Program-made: the position numbers and the translations under genes
Shown here: piece after piece, positions 1 to 11,633 of the stretch
How the letters are laid out: every line of letters begins with the position of its first letter
Numbering within the stretch: position 1 is the first letter of the stretch
Assembly (NCBI GenBank): GCA_021396245.1
Contig: WNYE01000036.1
Coordinates: 310,001-374,000 of the forward strand
Source: Sporothrix humicola
Lineage: Eukaryota > Ascomycota > Sordariomycetes > Ophiostomatales > Ophiostomataceae
Length of the DNA: 64,000 nucleotides
Reading direction: 5' to 3'
The notes under the pieces: model-generated
Told to the model about the DNA's origin: nothing
Database searches by the model: none
The model's input: the letters and a program-made list of their open reading frames with translations, nothing else

Positions 1-592
1 ATTTATTATCTAGGGGCTATTCATTTCATTGAAGAGACTATATATTCATCAGTACATCACGCTGCTTTGAACATTGCTTTATTAGACAATCGCAAGACGG
101 TATTTCTCCTCTCCTACTCTTAGCCATTTCATCATACTAACAAGTGTGCCAGACCACGAATACGCAAGTTTCGCCTTTATATCCTGGTCTCATTCGCTTT
201 CAACATTACATTTGGCACATTTCGACATATCCTCACCTATCTTAATCCTTTCAACAATATTTCCTTTTAGGTCTTTCGTTATATTATTTTTTCATTTGCT
301 TTTCTTTACATTTTACTCCCAGCTCCTTATATATATTTTGTACACCGGATTCGCTAGTAATAAAAGACGACCCGAAAATAAAGGAAAATATCGAAATATC
401 AAACGAGACCCTGACAAGGGCTCAGGCTACTGCGCCTGTATAGGTTTTTTGTGTTGCGTTTCCAAACAAGGCCATAAATAGGCCTGCTCGTAAATAATGT
501 CTTCTTCCACTCAACTCTTGTAGACGTAGAGAGATTGCTCAGTCTACCACCCACTCCACACACTCCATATTGTTCCATCGCAGATTGCCCGT
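1..592. other. Intergenic, left edge, 3' side of IRC22-like gene
   Basis: AT-richer than the coding DNA around it. It lies downstream of the minus-strand IRC22-like gene, so it should hold that gene's 3' UTR and polyadenylation site. A 111-codon open frame (146-481) is rich in hydrophobic and Phe/Leu codons from T-rich DNA and resembles no family I know. I do not call a gene here. Confidence 0.5.
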
Positions 593-1599
593 TTAGTCGG
601 TGGCCTTCTTCTTGGAGGCACCGCTCTTGACGCGCTTGGCGACGGGGCGGTTGATGTGGTGGGCGGGGATCCAGCTGGCGTCAAAGTCCTCGGCACCGGT
701 ACCGGCACCAGTGGACTCGTTGCCGGAGAGAGCGTCGGCGGCGGCGGCCTCGGAGACAGCGGCAGCCTTGCGGGCCTTGCGGCCGCCAGGAGCGCGCTTG
801 GCCTGGGGGAAGAGGGCCTCAATCCAGGTCTTGTAGACAAAGTAGAGGGTGGCACCGAACACGCCAGTCAGGAAGACGTAGAGGAAGATGCTGCACGCAG
901 AAAATTAGTAAGAGTGCAATGGGAGTATGCCAAATTTGATTCAACTCAATTCGCGCAAGGACTCACATCTGAGGGTCAAAGATGTTGATGGGGGGATCGA
1001 CAATAGTGGCGGTGTCGCTGTGGGCGATGACCTGGAAGAGCTGGCCGGCGGAGTTGGTGACAATGGCCATGAGGTCGAGGCGGAGGTCGCGGGGCTGGAG
1101 GTCCAGAACAAAGTTGTAGGGGAAGCCACGGGTCTCGCCGGGCTGGAGGACGGCGTCCTTGCTGGTCTCGAAGCTGACGGTGGTCAGGTTGACGACAATG
1201 TTGGCCGAGGCGGGGACGCCCTCGGGGAGCGGCTTGGGGTTGACGAGGGCGCCGCCGAGGATGGAGACGCGGACGGGACCGTCCTCCTGGTTGGTGATTT
1301 GGACAATGGCCTTGGTGGGGCGGCCGTTGATGAGCTTGAGGCCAAAGATGTCGGCCTCGGGGAACTTGGTCTCGACGTCGATCTTGACCTCGGGGGCGGG
1401 CTTGGAGGCGAGAGGCTCCTCGGCGGCCTGGGGGAAGGGTTAGTAGAGTTCGTGATGATGATCACGTCGATGAGGATCACGATGCGAAGACAGCTCGAGT
1501 CGGGCGACAGGAATGCCATTGGCAGAAAAGACATACAGCAGTGGCGCCGAGAACCTGCAGCGCAAAGAGCGCGACAGCGGAGAGCTTGAAGGAAACCAT
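593..1599 (-). CDS. IRC22: IRC22-like / TRAP-alpha (signal sequence receptor alpha) ER membrane protein
   Basis: Three exons on the minus strand: 1599-1537, 1427-967 and 890-593, giving about 273 aa. Intron 1 (1536-1428) has GTATGT, a CTAAC branch site and CAG. Intron 2 (966-891) has GTGAGT and CAG. The chosen ATG gives a signal peptide (MVSFKLSAVALFALQVLGATA) that ends exactly at the first splice junction. The lumenal part is a beta-rich domain (residues about 30-170). One membrane span follows (IFLYVFLTGVFGATLYFVYK, near residue 180), then a short basic cytosolic tail ending KKKATD. This order (signal peptide, lumenal domain, one span, basic tail) is that of translocon-associated protein alpha and its fungal relative Irc22, which act at the ER translocon. 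Function is inferred from architecture and recognisable sequence similarity. The next gene (2506-4020) has the same orientation. Confidence 0.8.
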
Positions 1600-2505
1600 T
1601 TTGGACGATTGGGCGATGGACGATCGATGGGCAGGGAAGACGAAAGAAGACGAAGAAAGCGAAATCCAATTAAAAAATAAGGATAGTAAAAATACAACCC
1701 GGGCCGGACGAAAAGAAAGAAAAGAGGGAAAGGAGAAGGGAGAAAAGAGAAACGGATGACAAAACAATCAAGATGATGTCGAGATGGCTGGGGGAGGAAA
1801 GGAGAGAGAAAGAAAAGAAGGAAGAAGCAAAAGGGAGTGTGAAGTGGAGAGGAGAAAGGGGGTTGCGATGCAAGACACAAAAGATGGAGTCGATTCGCGC
1901 AAGTCGTGTGTGTGGTTGTGCGGTACGCTAGGGAAGGAGCTTTGTGGAGGGCAAAGGGACCAATTGGCAGGCGCGACGCAGGGCAAAGAGCTCTGTCGCA
2001 GAAGGAGCGAAGCACGCGGAAAGTGTGCAATCTGGCCTTCTTTGAGCTTCTGCCAGATGGAAGTGGAGCCCCTAGCCTGAGCTCAGATTATGTAATGGAG
2101 CTATGTAAGGAGGTACTTGCATCTTGTACCGGCAGGACCCTTACACAGTTTCCGTTTCACTCTACAACAAACAACACACCTTTTCTACAAGACACAACGC
2201 ATCTTTTTCATATTACAGAATTGAATTTGATACTAATGATAACCAGACTGGTTTATGCAAAAGGCAGGGAAAGAGATGTGAAGGAAAAGAGGAGGAAAAA
2301 GAAACAAAATGGCAAACATGATGCTGCAAAACGCCGCCAACTGGGTAAGTTGGAACCATGAAAATCCACCAAATCATAACCAATTAGGAGAAGAAAAGAA
2401 AAGTCATGAAGACAAACAAATACGCAGACTCGAGATTCTCGGCAGCCGAAACTACCTCGAACCTCGACACCGGAAAAATCGACACACTCAAATCACAACA
2501 TCCTT
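1600..2505. other. Intergenic between two minus-strand genes
   Basis: Promoter and 5' UTR space of the IRC22-like gene plus the 3' end of the sensor gene. The part nearest the IRC22 start is strongly purine-rich on the plus strand, so pyrimidine-rich on the coding strand. Frames open here are low-complexity translations of that composition. No gene is seen. Confidence 0.6.
1675..1865 (-). promoter_or_regulatory. Pyrimidine-rich tract upstream of IRC22-like gene
   Basis: About 190 bases are almost all purine on the plus strand, so CT-rich on the coding strand, ending some 75 bases before the start codon. CT-rich blocks just upstream of the start are common in promoters and leaders of filamentous ascomycetes. 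No TATA box or specific factor site was identified. Confidence 0.4.
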
Positions 2506-3483
2506 CTATGCCAGCTCGCGAAGCTCGCCGTGGCCACGCTCTGTCGGCAGCTCTGCCACATCCAGCGTCGTCGGCACAGGGCCGCTGTGGAAGCCCATAC
2601 CCGGCTGGGGCGGGGGCGCGGAGAAGGGCGTGACGGTTTCGTGGGGGCTGATCTGGCCGGGGCTCTGGGGCATGGGGCTGCCGATGGACGAAACACCGGC
2701 GACGCTGCCGCGGACGGCGTTGGGGTCGTACTGCTGGCCTTGCGGGTTGTAGGGGTCGTAGACCTTGACGTCGTGCTGCTGGGGGATGTTTTGCTGCTGC
2801 ATGGGCGGGGAGTTGAGCGGGGGCGAGCCGGACTGGACCTGGCCAGGGTACTGGCCGGCGTACTGGTTGTTGTACTGGTCGTGCTGGTAGCCGGCGACGC
2901 CAGCTCCGGCCATGCCGCCTGCCATACCAGCAGCAGCGTAACCACCGGGACCAGGCTGCGAGGGATCGGCACCAGGGACGGGGCTGTAGTACGGCTGCTG
3001 GCCCATGGGCGGCTGGCCGCCAGGCGGGACACCAGCAGCGCCAGGGGCACCAGCGGCACCGCCAGCACCGCCGGCAGCGGCGGCCTTCTTGGCACTGTTG
3101 CGGCGGAGCAAGAAGAAAACACCAGCACCGATCAGGGCCAGACCAGCGACACCGCCGACAACACCGCCAGCAATGGCGCCCGTGTTGGACTTCTTGACCG
3201 GCGGGGGTGTGGGGGACGGTGTGGGGGGGGACGAGCTGGACACCGACACCATGGAGCTGGACGTCGACTCGATGGAGCTGCTAGTGGTGGTGCGTCTGTG
3301 GGTGGTCGTGGATGAAGAGGACGAGTCCGAGGTCGGGAGATACCAGACCTTGTCAACGGCCTCTGTCTTGCCGCAGCCGAGCAAGGTGTAGCCGGTGAAA
3401 GCGTCGTCAGCGTAATAGTGCGTAACACACTCTGGGTACTCGGAGTTGCCGCTGCAGTTGTCAGCACGTATTCAAAATAAATT

Positions 3484-3520
<37 letters not shown>

Positions 3521-4020
3521 GGCACTTACCACCACAGAGTCCGGCCGTTGGAGGTGGTGTAGAGGTCGCCATCGGACGAAGCATAGCAGGTCGTCGGGAT
3601 CGGGCAGGTCGTCGACGTATCCGGGCAGCAGCCGACATACGAGATGATCGAGTTGGCGACACACTCGTCGGTCGTGTCGCAGTAGAGCGAGACGCTGCTA
3701 ATGCCAGAAACATAGGCGCACGTGTTGTCGCTCGAGTCGCGCTTCAGGAACTTGGGATCGAGGGCGGGCGCGGCTGTGGTTGCCGGCGGTTCTGGCAGAT
3801 CGCCGACAAATTCGCCCATGGCCATTTGGGAGAGCGAGTCGCGGTCACCGTGGCCAAAGCCGCCGGCAATGGCGGCCGCGTGGGCAGCGGCCGTCTCGAC
3901 AGCAGGCTGCCAGCTGCGCTCATTGTTGCGGGCGAAGAAGGGGCTGCGGCGGGCCTCGGCGACAGAGGCCAAGCAGGCAGCCGCGGCGACGGCCGTCGCG
4001 ACGTGGGAGAACTGCTTCAT
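2506..4020 (-). CDS. Mid2/WSC-like single-pass cell-surface sensor, Cys-rich ectodomain
   Basis: Two exons, 4020-3530 and 3451-2506, give about 478 aa. The intron (3529-3452) has GTAAGT and CAG and restores a Cys codon across the junction (LWC|GNSEY). Residues 1-23 are a signal peptide (MKQFSHVATAVAAAACLASVAEA). An ectodomain with several cysteines follows (residues about 100-195, e.g. CCPDTSTTCPIPTTC), then a Ser/Thr/Pro-rich stalk (about 205-248) likely to be O-mannosylated. One membrane span lies at 256-279 (AIAGGVVGGVAGLALIGAGV), followed by RR. The roughly 195-residue cytosolic tail is rich in Gly, Pro, Gln, Asn and Tyr. This order matches fungal wall-stress sensors of the Mid2/WSC type, but I cannot assign a named ortholog, so a signalling role is inference. 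Confidence 0.72.
3485..3512. repeat. (AG)14 microsatellite inside an intron
   Basis: Fourteen uninterrupted AG units on the plus strand, so a CT run on the transcribed strand. It lies within the 78-nt intron of the Mid2/WSC-like gene, a few bases after the 5' splice site. It forms most of the intron's pyrimidine content and should be prone to length change. Confidence 0.95.
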
Positions 4021-4339
4021 CGTATTGTGCGTGCTCTCTTACTCAATATGCAAGTCCGTTCCTGGGTACTGTCAGCTTTATCCGGGTATACTTTGAAAAG
4101 TACTTTGTAAATTGCTCCTTGCTGTGCCTGGCGGGAGCGGCCGAAGAGGAGCCCAATCTATTTTGTAGAGGCGGAACTTGGGGGCCTTGATGTGAAGGCA
4201 ATACAGGTGCGGCAAAGACAAACAAGTCTGGGATGAAGTGAGGCACGAAGATGGGGGCCGCAGATTGGGGACGTACAAGTAAGGGATTCGACAAACAAAC
4301 TGCAACGCGATGCAACGAAGATGCACGATGCAGCAATGA

Positions 4340-4665
4340 TGCAAGAATGGAACGTGAAACGGAAAACGAAAAAAAGAGTGAAGGAGTGAGAATAAAGTTC
4401 ACGGGATGAAAATAAGAAAATAGAATTAAAAGGTTAAAAAAGAGGAAGAGGAACCGGGCGACGAGAAGGAAGCAACAGAAAAGCGTAAAAGGGCCAAGGA
4501 ACTTGCGGAACTGGGGAAATGAGAAAGAAAATAAGAGCAAACCCGAGAGCTGAACAAGGGAACAGCTGAACCGACCGGGGTGTGTGAACGACGACAAAAA
4601 GAGGAAGACACAGAAAAAGAGACAAAAAGGGTGTGGCAGGCTGCAGAAGACAGACTTTCCCCAAA
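4340..4665 (-). promoter_or_regulatory. Pyrimidine-rich tract upstream of sensor gene
   Basis: Long GA-rich run on the plus strand (CT-rich on the coding strand), 320-645 bases before the start codon of the Mid2/WSC-like gene. It explains the 275-codon Phe/Leu/Ser-rich frame at 4043-4870, which I do not accept as a gene. Probable leader or proximal promoter. Confidence 0.35.
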
Positions 4666-7600
4666 AGAGGTGAGATACAGTATTATTCCTGGGAGATTCT
4701 GTTATTTCTGTCTCTGACAACACAGAAATTCTAGACCCATTGTCGCTCAGCCTCACTGTCCTGCCAGCTTCTCCAACCTTTCGCTTTCTGCACTTTGCTT
4801 TGTCTGCACCTCTTCTGCAGCTTTCGACACCTGCCCATCCTCCATTCTCCATTCTCCATTCATTGATCATACTTCAACATCCACCCAGCGGTCTGGCGCG
4901 GGCAATGGCGGGTAGCAGGGCTGCGCACAGATGACTTGACGAAAGGGAACATCATCGGATGCGACGTTGGAGACCGACTTTTTGGTTTGCTGCTGCCCAA
5001 AGGTATTTTTATAAATTCGCTGAATCGCTTGTGACTCTACCCTTGTGAAGCACAGAGACAGGCCCGATCTACCTAGTAGCAAAGCCCGCAAATCGCGTAT
5101 CGCGAAATGAAGTACGAAGTACGAGCTCGTGTCTCTCGCACAGCAGTCCAGACTGAGTGTCTTTTTGTTCAGTGTGTTTCTTCTTTCTGTTGTGCGAGGC
5201 ATCAAATCGAAAGAAAGGGGCAGAAACTAAGAATACAAGAGACACCACCAGACGTTGATTGAAAATAGGGGACCTGGGCTTTGCGCGCGAGTGGCTACAC
5301 GGAAAGGGCCTAGTGCAAACTAGGGAATATTGATAGACACACTGAAAACAAAGACGAAAAAGGAAAGCGCGAACATCGGGGAGAGAGGGGGGGAAGCGAA
5401 CGATGGAAGGAGCACTTGCAACACTGGGCGAGATACTAGCGGCCAAAAAACAGTGGACGAAGGAAGGGGAAGGCGCTGTTGGGCTGTGCGGCTTCCTGAG
5501 ATTGTCAGATGGTCATTCAAGATCAAGGGCCAGGGGTTCGATTCGTTTTTCGAGATACGATGTTCTCTGCCAGCCAGCGATGACGTTGTTTGCTCATCGT
5601 TTGGTTCTCGAAACGAAACAAAATACGGGCTGCTTGCCATGCTTGCACAATGAAACGAAACAAATGCCCACGCACATGGGACTGAAGAAATTGGGACGAC
5701 ACTTTACTGCCGAACTCTTGGAACTTCGAGTGCAACGTCCATGTGCAGGCCACGGCATGGACAGGCGGGCAAACAGGCGTAAGGTGGTGGAAAACCCATG
5801 AGCAAGTGTGAGGAACCGCGCGAAAAAAGACAAGAGGTGGGTGTCAAACTGCACCGTGGCGCCAAATATCGAAAAATATTGGACCCACCCAAAGGCTGAC
5901 TTCGCCCTGTAGCCCAAGACAAAACGGTGCTTTTTAGCGGGGCTGAGGGCTGAAATTGAGTGGCGCCAGGCGCCACTGGGCAGTCCCCTGTCCTTGGCCT
6001 GTCTCCTCTTGGCCCTTTCTTTTCTCAACGCTCTCTTCCAGTTTCCCCCATTTTCCTGCCTTTTGGGGGCTTCGCGCTGCACATCACTTGAGAGTTTGCT
6101 TTTCTCTCCACACAGCTTCAGAGCTATTTCTCACTATCTTCCCTTTCATCTCGCTCTCATAGCGGGTTCTGCCTTTGTTTCACTCGCATAACGCATAACT
6201 GACCCGAACCTTATCCTTATTTTCTTGGCAACGCGCCAACTGCCCTGTTTTTGCCATTGTTCTCCAGTCGTTTCTCCTCAAAATCCATGATACGACCACC
6301 GCGAAGCCCTGTAAATTGGGTCTTTTCTCTGGGTGGTTCCTTGCCTTTTTCCTGGGTTCGGTGGACATTCTCCCATCTTCCCATTCTCTCCCTGGCTGCC
6401 CATATAAGTAGTAGCTCAAACGGTTCCAATAGGACTGGCGCTGTCTCGCCGCCATCTGGCTTCCACTTTTCCTTCTGTTGCATTCCAGGTGTTGGCGTCG
6501 ATGAGTGAGAGCCTCATTTTTCGGTCCATTTTGAACAAAGCCACATGGTGTGGGTAGTGTATGAAGTACGGAGGTACGACGTACTATTTGATTTTCAATC
6601 CAACATCATAGCTCGAGATGGCGGATGGTTCGTCCATCCTGACGGGCACCGGAGTGTTTGTCCAGATTCCGACGAAAAGTGCCTCAACCTGCAAGTGTCT
6701 CTTTTGTGGAAGTAGTAGCATGCAATTGGCTGCATGCCGCGGCGCGCGTTGGGCTAACGCAGAAACGCGTTCAGCCTCACCTGGCTGTCCGTCCGACGTC
6801 CGTCCCTGCTTTGTCCAAAAGACCTCCAAACAGCCCTGCCCAGAAAGTACGGGCAATGCCGAGAGTTGTGTTGGTGGATTTTGGCATGCTTACTTGCACA
6901 GCAGTCGAGCGGACATTCAAGCCGACAATTAAAGCCTTTGACATTCAGTTGATGCAATCAGTAAGCCAGTCGATGTTGGTGATAAATGTGGAGGGTATAT
7001 CGAATGTGTCTTGAGTGTGGTCGAAGGAATATGCCAAGATCTCTGTATCGATTGCCAAGAGAGCAACGGATGTATGTCCTGCATGAGAGAACAAGGCAGG
7101 CCAGGGACAACTGCTCGGCCGCCGTTTGTAGGCGTTGAAGAAAGGATAAGGCGCATTGGTATCTCTCCGTCGCCTGCACAGCTCATCCTGGGGATCTGCA
7201 TGGCACGATCTGATTGACGCCGCGAGGCTGCACTGCTTTTCCTGGCCCCCGAACTTAACTAAGTGCAGGGCGACTGTAGGCCCTTCAGCTTCTGTGTAAA
7301 TATATGGCCAGCTGGTGGCAGGACGGCCCTTCCCTTCGTTAATTCAAACATAGACATCGACAATATGCGAAGAGGTTTTTGTCTGCTCCCTTGACGGCAA
7401 GAGAGGTCGCAATGGTCGCAACGGAGAGCACAAAAAAGATGGCAACCGAGGCGATGTGCTTGCCAGTCAGGTGTTCAGAAACCTCCAAAGCTCACACCAT
7501 CGACGTCGGCGTCGACCTATCCAACCTGTGGCCGGCACTTGCCAGCCCACAACCCAAGAGCATAATCCACCACGGTGGAATTGTCGATAACATGGATGCC

Positions 7601-10600
7601 ATACCACGATCACTCGTCGAAGTGCCCTGTCAAGACGCCCTCGTGTAATGTCAAACTGCCAGATCCCAACACATTGCCAATCGCAACTGGGGGCCGACAA
7701 CACTGCGCACTTGCGCAAGACGACGACACCTGGATTGCAAAGTGTCGCACAGCCCGAGCTCACTGGCCGCCTCCACCGTGGGCAGACGCCATGCCTCATA
7801 ATATTTCTCCTCCCCTGATCGAAGTTGGCACAACCACGCAGCCGTCAGTCCCGACAGATGTCCATTTCTTGGGCGCCACTTGCTATCCGGCAATATCATG
7901 CATGGTGCCAGACTTCAGGCAACACCGCATCTAGCAACAACCTTATACTGCTGTCGTCGTCAACAGACGAAACAACATGGGGTATCCTTCAGTCTGCAGG
8001 CCAAGTTTGACCCGTATTTTGCCGACGCGTGCGTTTCCAACGTACATGAAGATGATTGATCACGGCGGCATTGGGCTTCCGCAACGGCGCTGTCGGAACA
8101 GATGCTGAGTGTGCATACGTATGTCGACGTGAATGGATATGGTGGTCGGCCAATGTGCCCACTCCAAGTCGGACTCGATTGAACCGGCTTCAGTGTCTGA
8201 TAGTAGCAGACTGCGAGTTGAGGCTCGAGCATTGATGAATGGCAAGTGCCAAAAAAACAGCCATCGAGTGCCGGTTGTTGAACTGAGCTTGCCTTCGACT
8301 TGGACAAAGTTGTTGAAGAACAGAGGTCCGATGCATCGAAATCGAGACAGGTGAGAGCCATGGGCCGTTGCCTGACCTCCATTTTGATTTCATTCCTACT
8401 GTCAGCAGTCGAACAGGAGCATACGGTCGACCCCAGGTTTGGCATAGACTTCTCTCCATCCCTGTCAACGATAACCACACATTGGTCAGCCAGATCATGG
8501 TCTGTGGTGGTGGTATTGCCATTCCATGTCGGACCCGTGAAGGGTCATTTGTCCAAGTGGATTCAGCACAGGCTATTCTCTTTCTCGATTGCTGTGAATT
8601 TTCGAGAGCGCAAGTCTTTGCAGCGCTGTATTGGTCGGTTCACAGCCTGCTTGTTCGTGGTGCGTGGGCGCTTGTTTTGACAGAACACAGTGTCGCATTT
8701 GATTTTGTGCCATTGCAAACAAGTACAAAAATGCTGGCCAGGCAATATTATATGTGCTTGGGTCGTGGTGGTGCCGATTTCAGCCAGTGCTGTCGTCAAG
8801 GAGACGGGGTCATGCTTCTCAAAAAGGGGCAAATGCTGTCTGTCGGATATCCAGTGGCCGGCAACAGCCTAGCTAATAAGGAGTGAACAGTCCGCCGACC
8901 TGATGGCTCAGTCTAACATGCTTCTCAGGTAGGCCTCGCTTGCTGGTTGTGTTGCAGCTCGTTTTGGAGACTCTCGGGGTCGAAAAACGCACCGACTCGC
9001 CTATGCTTTTGGGGCCGTCTCGTAAGGTCACTGTTCATTTGTGCTTTGTAATATAGAGAGAATGCAACGGTTCTGCTCATCCAGCCATGGCGTCAACAAC
9101 AAAGAGACAACCGAGCAGTAAGGGGTTGCGATATTTTAAGATATCGAAACGCTCCTCCAGACCCACGGACACACGGCCGGCTACAAGGTATCTAGTTCGA
9201 CGCGGTCGACATTATTGCTCGTGACACTGCCAGGGTCATCGCTTAAAATTTGTTGAGAAGAGGGACTTCCCGTTCATGATGAGGCGTGTCATAGACAGCA
9301 CCATCAGGATCTCATGAAGAGGAGATGCGCATGGCCAAGATCGTGCCCGGCCTTACGACGTAGAGGATCACAGGATCGTTCATAGATCGATAAAGAAGAC
9401 CAGAAAAGTCTCCGTAGGCAGCAGCTAAAAGGCCAATCGGGGCTCGATCAATGGCAATCGACTCGGCAAATCAACAATTTTGAGTGTTGTTGCCCGTTCG
9501 TTTTCGGCTGGATCCCATGTGTATGTTCGGCGGGACACCCACAGCAAATTATATTCAAGAGGAAGCTGTATATTGGCCACACACTTTTTTGCGTGCAGCC
9601 CGGATGGCCTACATTCCGAGAGCCTGGTCTCGTACGAGTTGTGACTTGCAGGGATAGCGGCTGCGGGGACAGCACGTCTTGGCCCAGGACGATGCCTCGA
9701 TTTCAGCAAGCAGGCTGGGAGGATCTTGCAATTTGAGGACCGTATTTATCGTCTGGCGTCACTTGCCAAGCCAACGTATTGTAAGGACCGTGGGCCAACC
9801 GGACGGGTATTTTGGTTATCGCCGTAGACGCCGATGCCTCATGTTCTGATGTTGAAAAACAGTGGATTGAAGGGCTGTGCTCCGTGTTTGTAGGACGGAG
9901 AGACCCAAAGGATAGTTGGGCGACAAATGTGCGCCGAAGTTTGTTAACAGACCGGTGACGCCGAATGATGAAGCCGCTGTACGCAGTTGTGTATATTGAT
10001 TCCATGTGCTCTGAGGCGGCAGAAACCAATGATAAAGTCACTGACAACTAAAGAGCAAGATCCCGCTAATGCTGGCGGCTCTCCCCGGACCTATCGATCA
10101 TTTTGCTGTTGATTTCACGCCATGCTACTCGCCATTGGCTGTTTGGTTCGTCAACTGGCAGCGTCTGCTACTGCCATTGGCTGCTGTCAAACGGCAGTTT
10201 GACATTGACATCATCCGGACTTTTGAATGACGAAAATATCTGAATGCCGTTTGCATCGCACGGAAACACCTGGAATTACAGTGGAACAGCGCCACATGCA
10301 AATCAGCATTCATCGTTTCTTTTGTCCATATACGACGTATCCTCAAGTGTGTTGATTGCGCTGCCAAGGTCTTGTGCTGCGGGGCGTGGAGTTGTGAATT
10401 GCGAGTTTGTGTTGCGTTGCCGTCTTGTTTTGTGGTTTTGTGTGTGTCGTTTTCGGTTTTTGGTTGAGAAAAAGGGAGCTGTTCTCAGGGTCCCGAATAC
10501 GAGTCCAGAACCGCTGGGCGGGGGAAGCAACAACCTGGACGGTCCGCTCTCTGAACTGAAGGAAAGTGGGGCGTTGTCTGCTGCAGGCTCTAAAAAGCGG

Positions 10601-10794
10601 GTCCATCAGGGGAAACCAATTGTATTTTGCACGCTTTCCAGATCTTTTCGAGCTTTTCGCACCCACATCGACGCACGCGTTCGGCAGGCGCAAACCACAC
10701 ACCCAAACGCCCGAAAACCCCGATCGTCGCGGTAGTGCCTTCCCTTCTCCCTATCCCTTTTTGAGTTGACGTTCTTTCGTTCTCACACCTTCTG

Positions 10795-10939
10795 ACGTTC
10801 TTCTTCCATTCTCTTTATTTATTTCCTTCTCTTCCCACCCCCCTTTCTTTCTTTTGTTTGTACGATCGATCGACGTACACCACACTCCTTTTTCTCGCCC
10901 ACCCCTTTCTTTCCTTCATCCTCGTCAACAACCACCGCC
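10795..10939 (+). promoter_or_regulatory. CT-rich leader/proximal promoter of ERG2
   Basis: Dense pyrimidine tract with runs such as TTTCTTTCTTTTG, reaching to within a few bases of the ERG2 ATG (context CCGCCATGA, a good match to the fungal start context). I looked for sterol-response motifs of the SREBP or Upc2 type and saw no convincing one in the last 400 bases. Confidence 0.4.
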
Positions 10940-11633
10940 ATGAAGGTCGTCGCCATCATCGTCGCCGTCCTGGCGTCGCTCGTCTACCTGATCGAGAAGA
11001 ACCTCGACTCGTTCTACATCTTTGACACTGGTCACCTGCACGACCTAGCCCAGCGCGCCGTCGCTGCTCACCCCAACGACACTCGCGCCATTGCCGGCTT
11101 CATCACCAGCGAGCTCAAGGGCCATGCGAAGCTCAGCTCGTACGTCAGCGACAATGGCGAGTGGATCCTCAACAACGCCGGCGGCGCCATGGGTGGCATG
11201 ACCATTCTGCACGCCAGCATCACCGAGTACCTCATCATTTTTGGTAGGCCAAGTACACCCCTGCACTCATTTTCAACTCCTCGCTAACCTTTTAGGCACC
11301 ACGGTTGGCACTGAGGGCCACACGGGCCGCCACACGGCCGACGACTACTTCCACATCCTGACCGGCGAGCAGTGGGCCTACGTCCCCGGCGAGTTTGAGC
11401 GCGAGGTCTACCCCCCTGGCTCTGTCCACCACCTGCGCCGCGGCGACGTTAAGCAGTACAAGATGCCCGAGAACTGCTTCGCCCTCGAGTACGCCCGCGG
11501 CTGGATCCCTCCCATGATGTTCTTTGGCTTTGCCGACGGCCTCTTCAGCACCCTCGACATCCCGACCCTGTGGCGCACGACCTATGTCACTGCCGTCCAG
11601 ATGATTGGCAACCTCCTCGTCGGCAAGATCTAA
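10940..11633 (+). CDS. ERG2: C-8 sterol isomerase (ergosterol biosynthesis)
   Basis: Two exons, 10940-11243 and 11296-11633, give about 213 aa, the usual length for fungal Erg2. The 52-nt intron runs from GTAGGC to TTTTAG with a GCTAAC branch site and splits a Gly codon in FG|TTVGTEG. The protein starts with one hydrophobic N-terminal segment (KVVAIIVAVLASLVYLIEK) that anchors it in the ER. It continues with the family core, including EYLIIFGTTVGTEGHTGRH, GEQWAYVPGEFEREVYPPG and ALEYARGWIPPMMFFGFADG. Erg2 moves the double bond from C8 to C7 (fecosterol to episterol) and is a target of morpholine fungicides. Its metazoan relative is the sigma-1 receptor. Nothing unusual is seen. Confidence 0.95.

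Larger units (their letters stand above)
4021..10939. other. 6.9 kb gene-poor interval between divergent sensor and ERG2
   Basis: This holds the upstream regions of two divergent genes, the minus-strand sensor and plus-strand ERG2. Many 60-275 codon frames are open on both strands, but they overlap one another, lack splice-linked partners, and look like compositional translations (4043-4870) or unrecognisable sequence (7575-7934, 8368-8886, 9425-9709). I saw no transposase, reverse transcriptase, terminal repeat, tRNA or 5S rRNA. A CTCCATT triplet repeat lies at about 4839-4862. GTAC-type short palindromes lie near 5109 and 6563. A long untranslated leader, a non-coding RNA or a fast-evolving gene cannot be excluded. 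Confidence 0.5.

Noticed and set aside
4043..4870. 275-codon minus-strand frame upstream of the sensor gene
   Set aside because: Phe/Ser/Leu-rich translation of a CT-rich leader; no domain and in the expected promoter position.
5530..5545. GGGTTCGATTCG, like a tRNA T-loop
   Set aside because: Flanking bases do not pair as a T-stem and no A-box precedes it.
8368..8886. 172-codon plus-strand frame in the large gap
   Set aside because: No recognisable motif, no GC-rich third position as in the real genes, and overlapped by frames on both strands.
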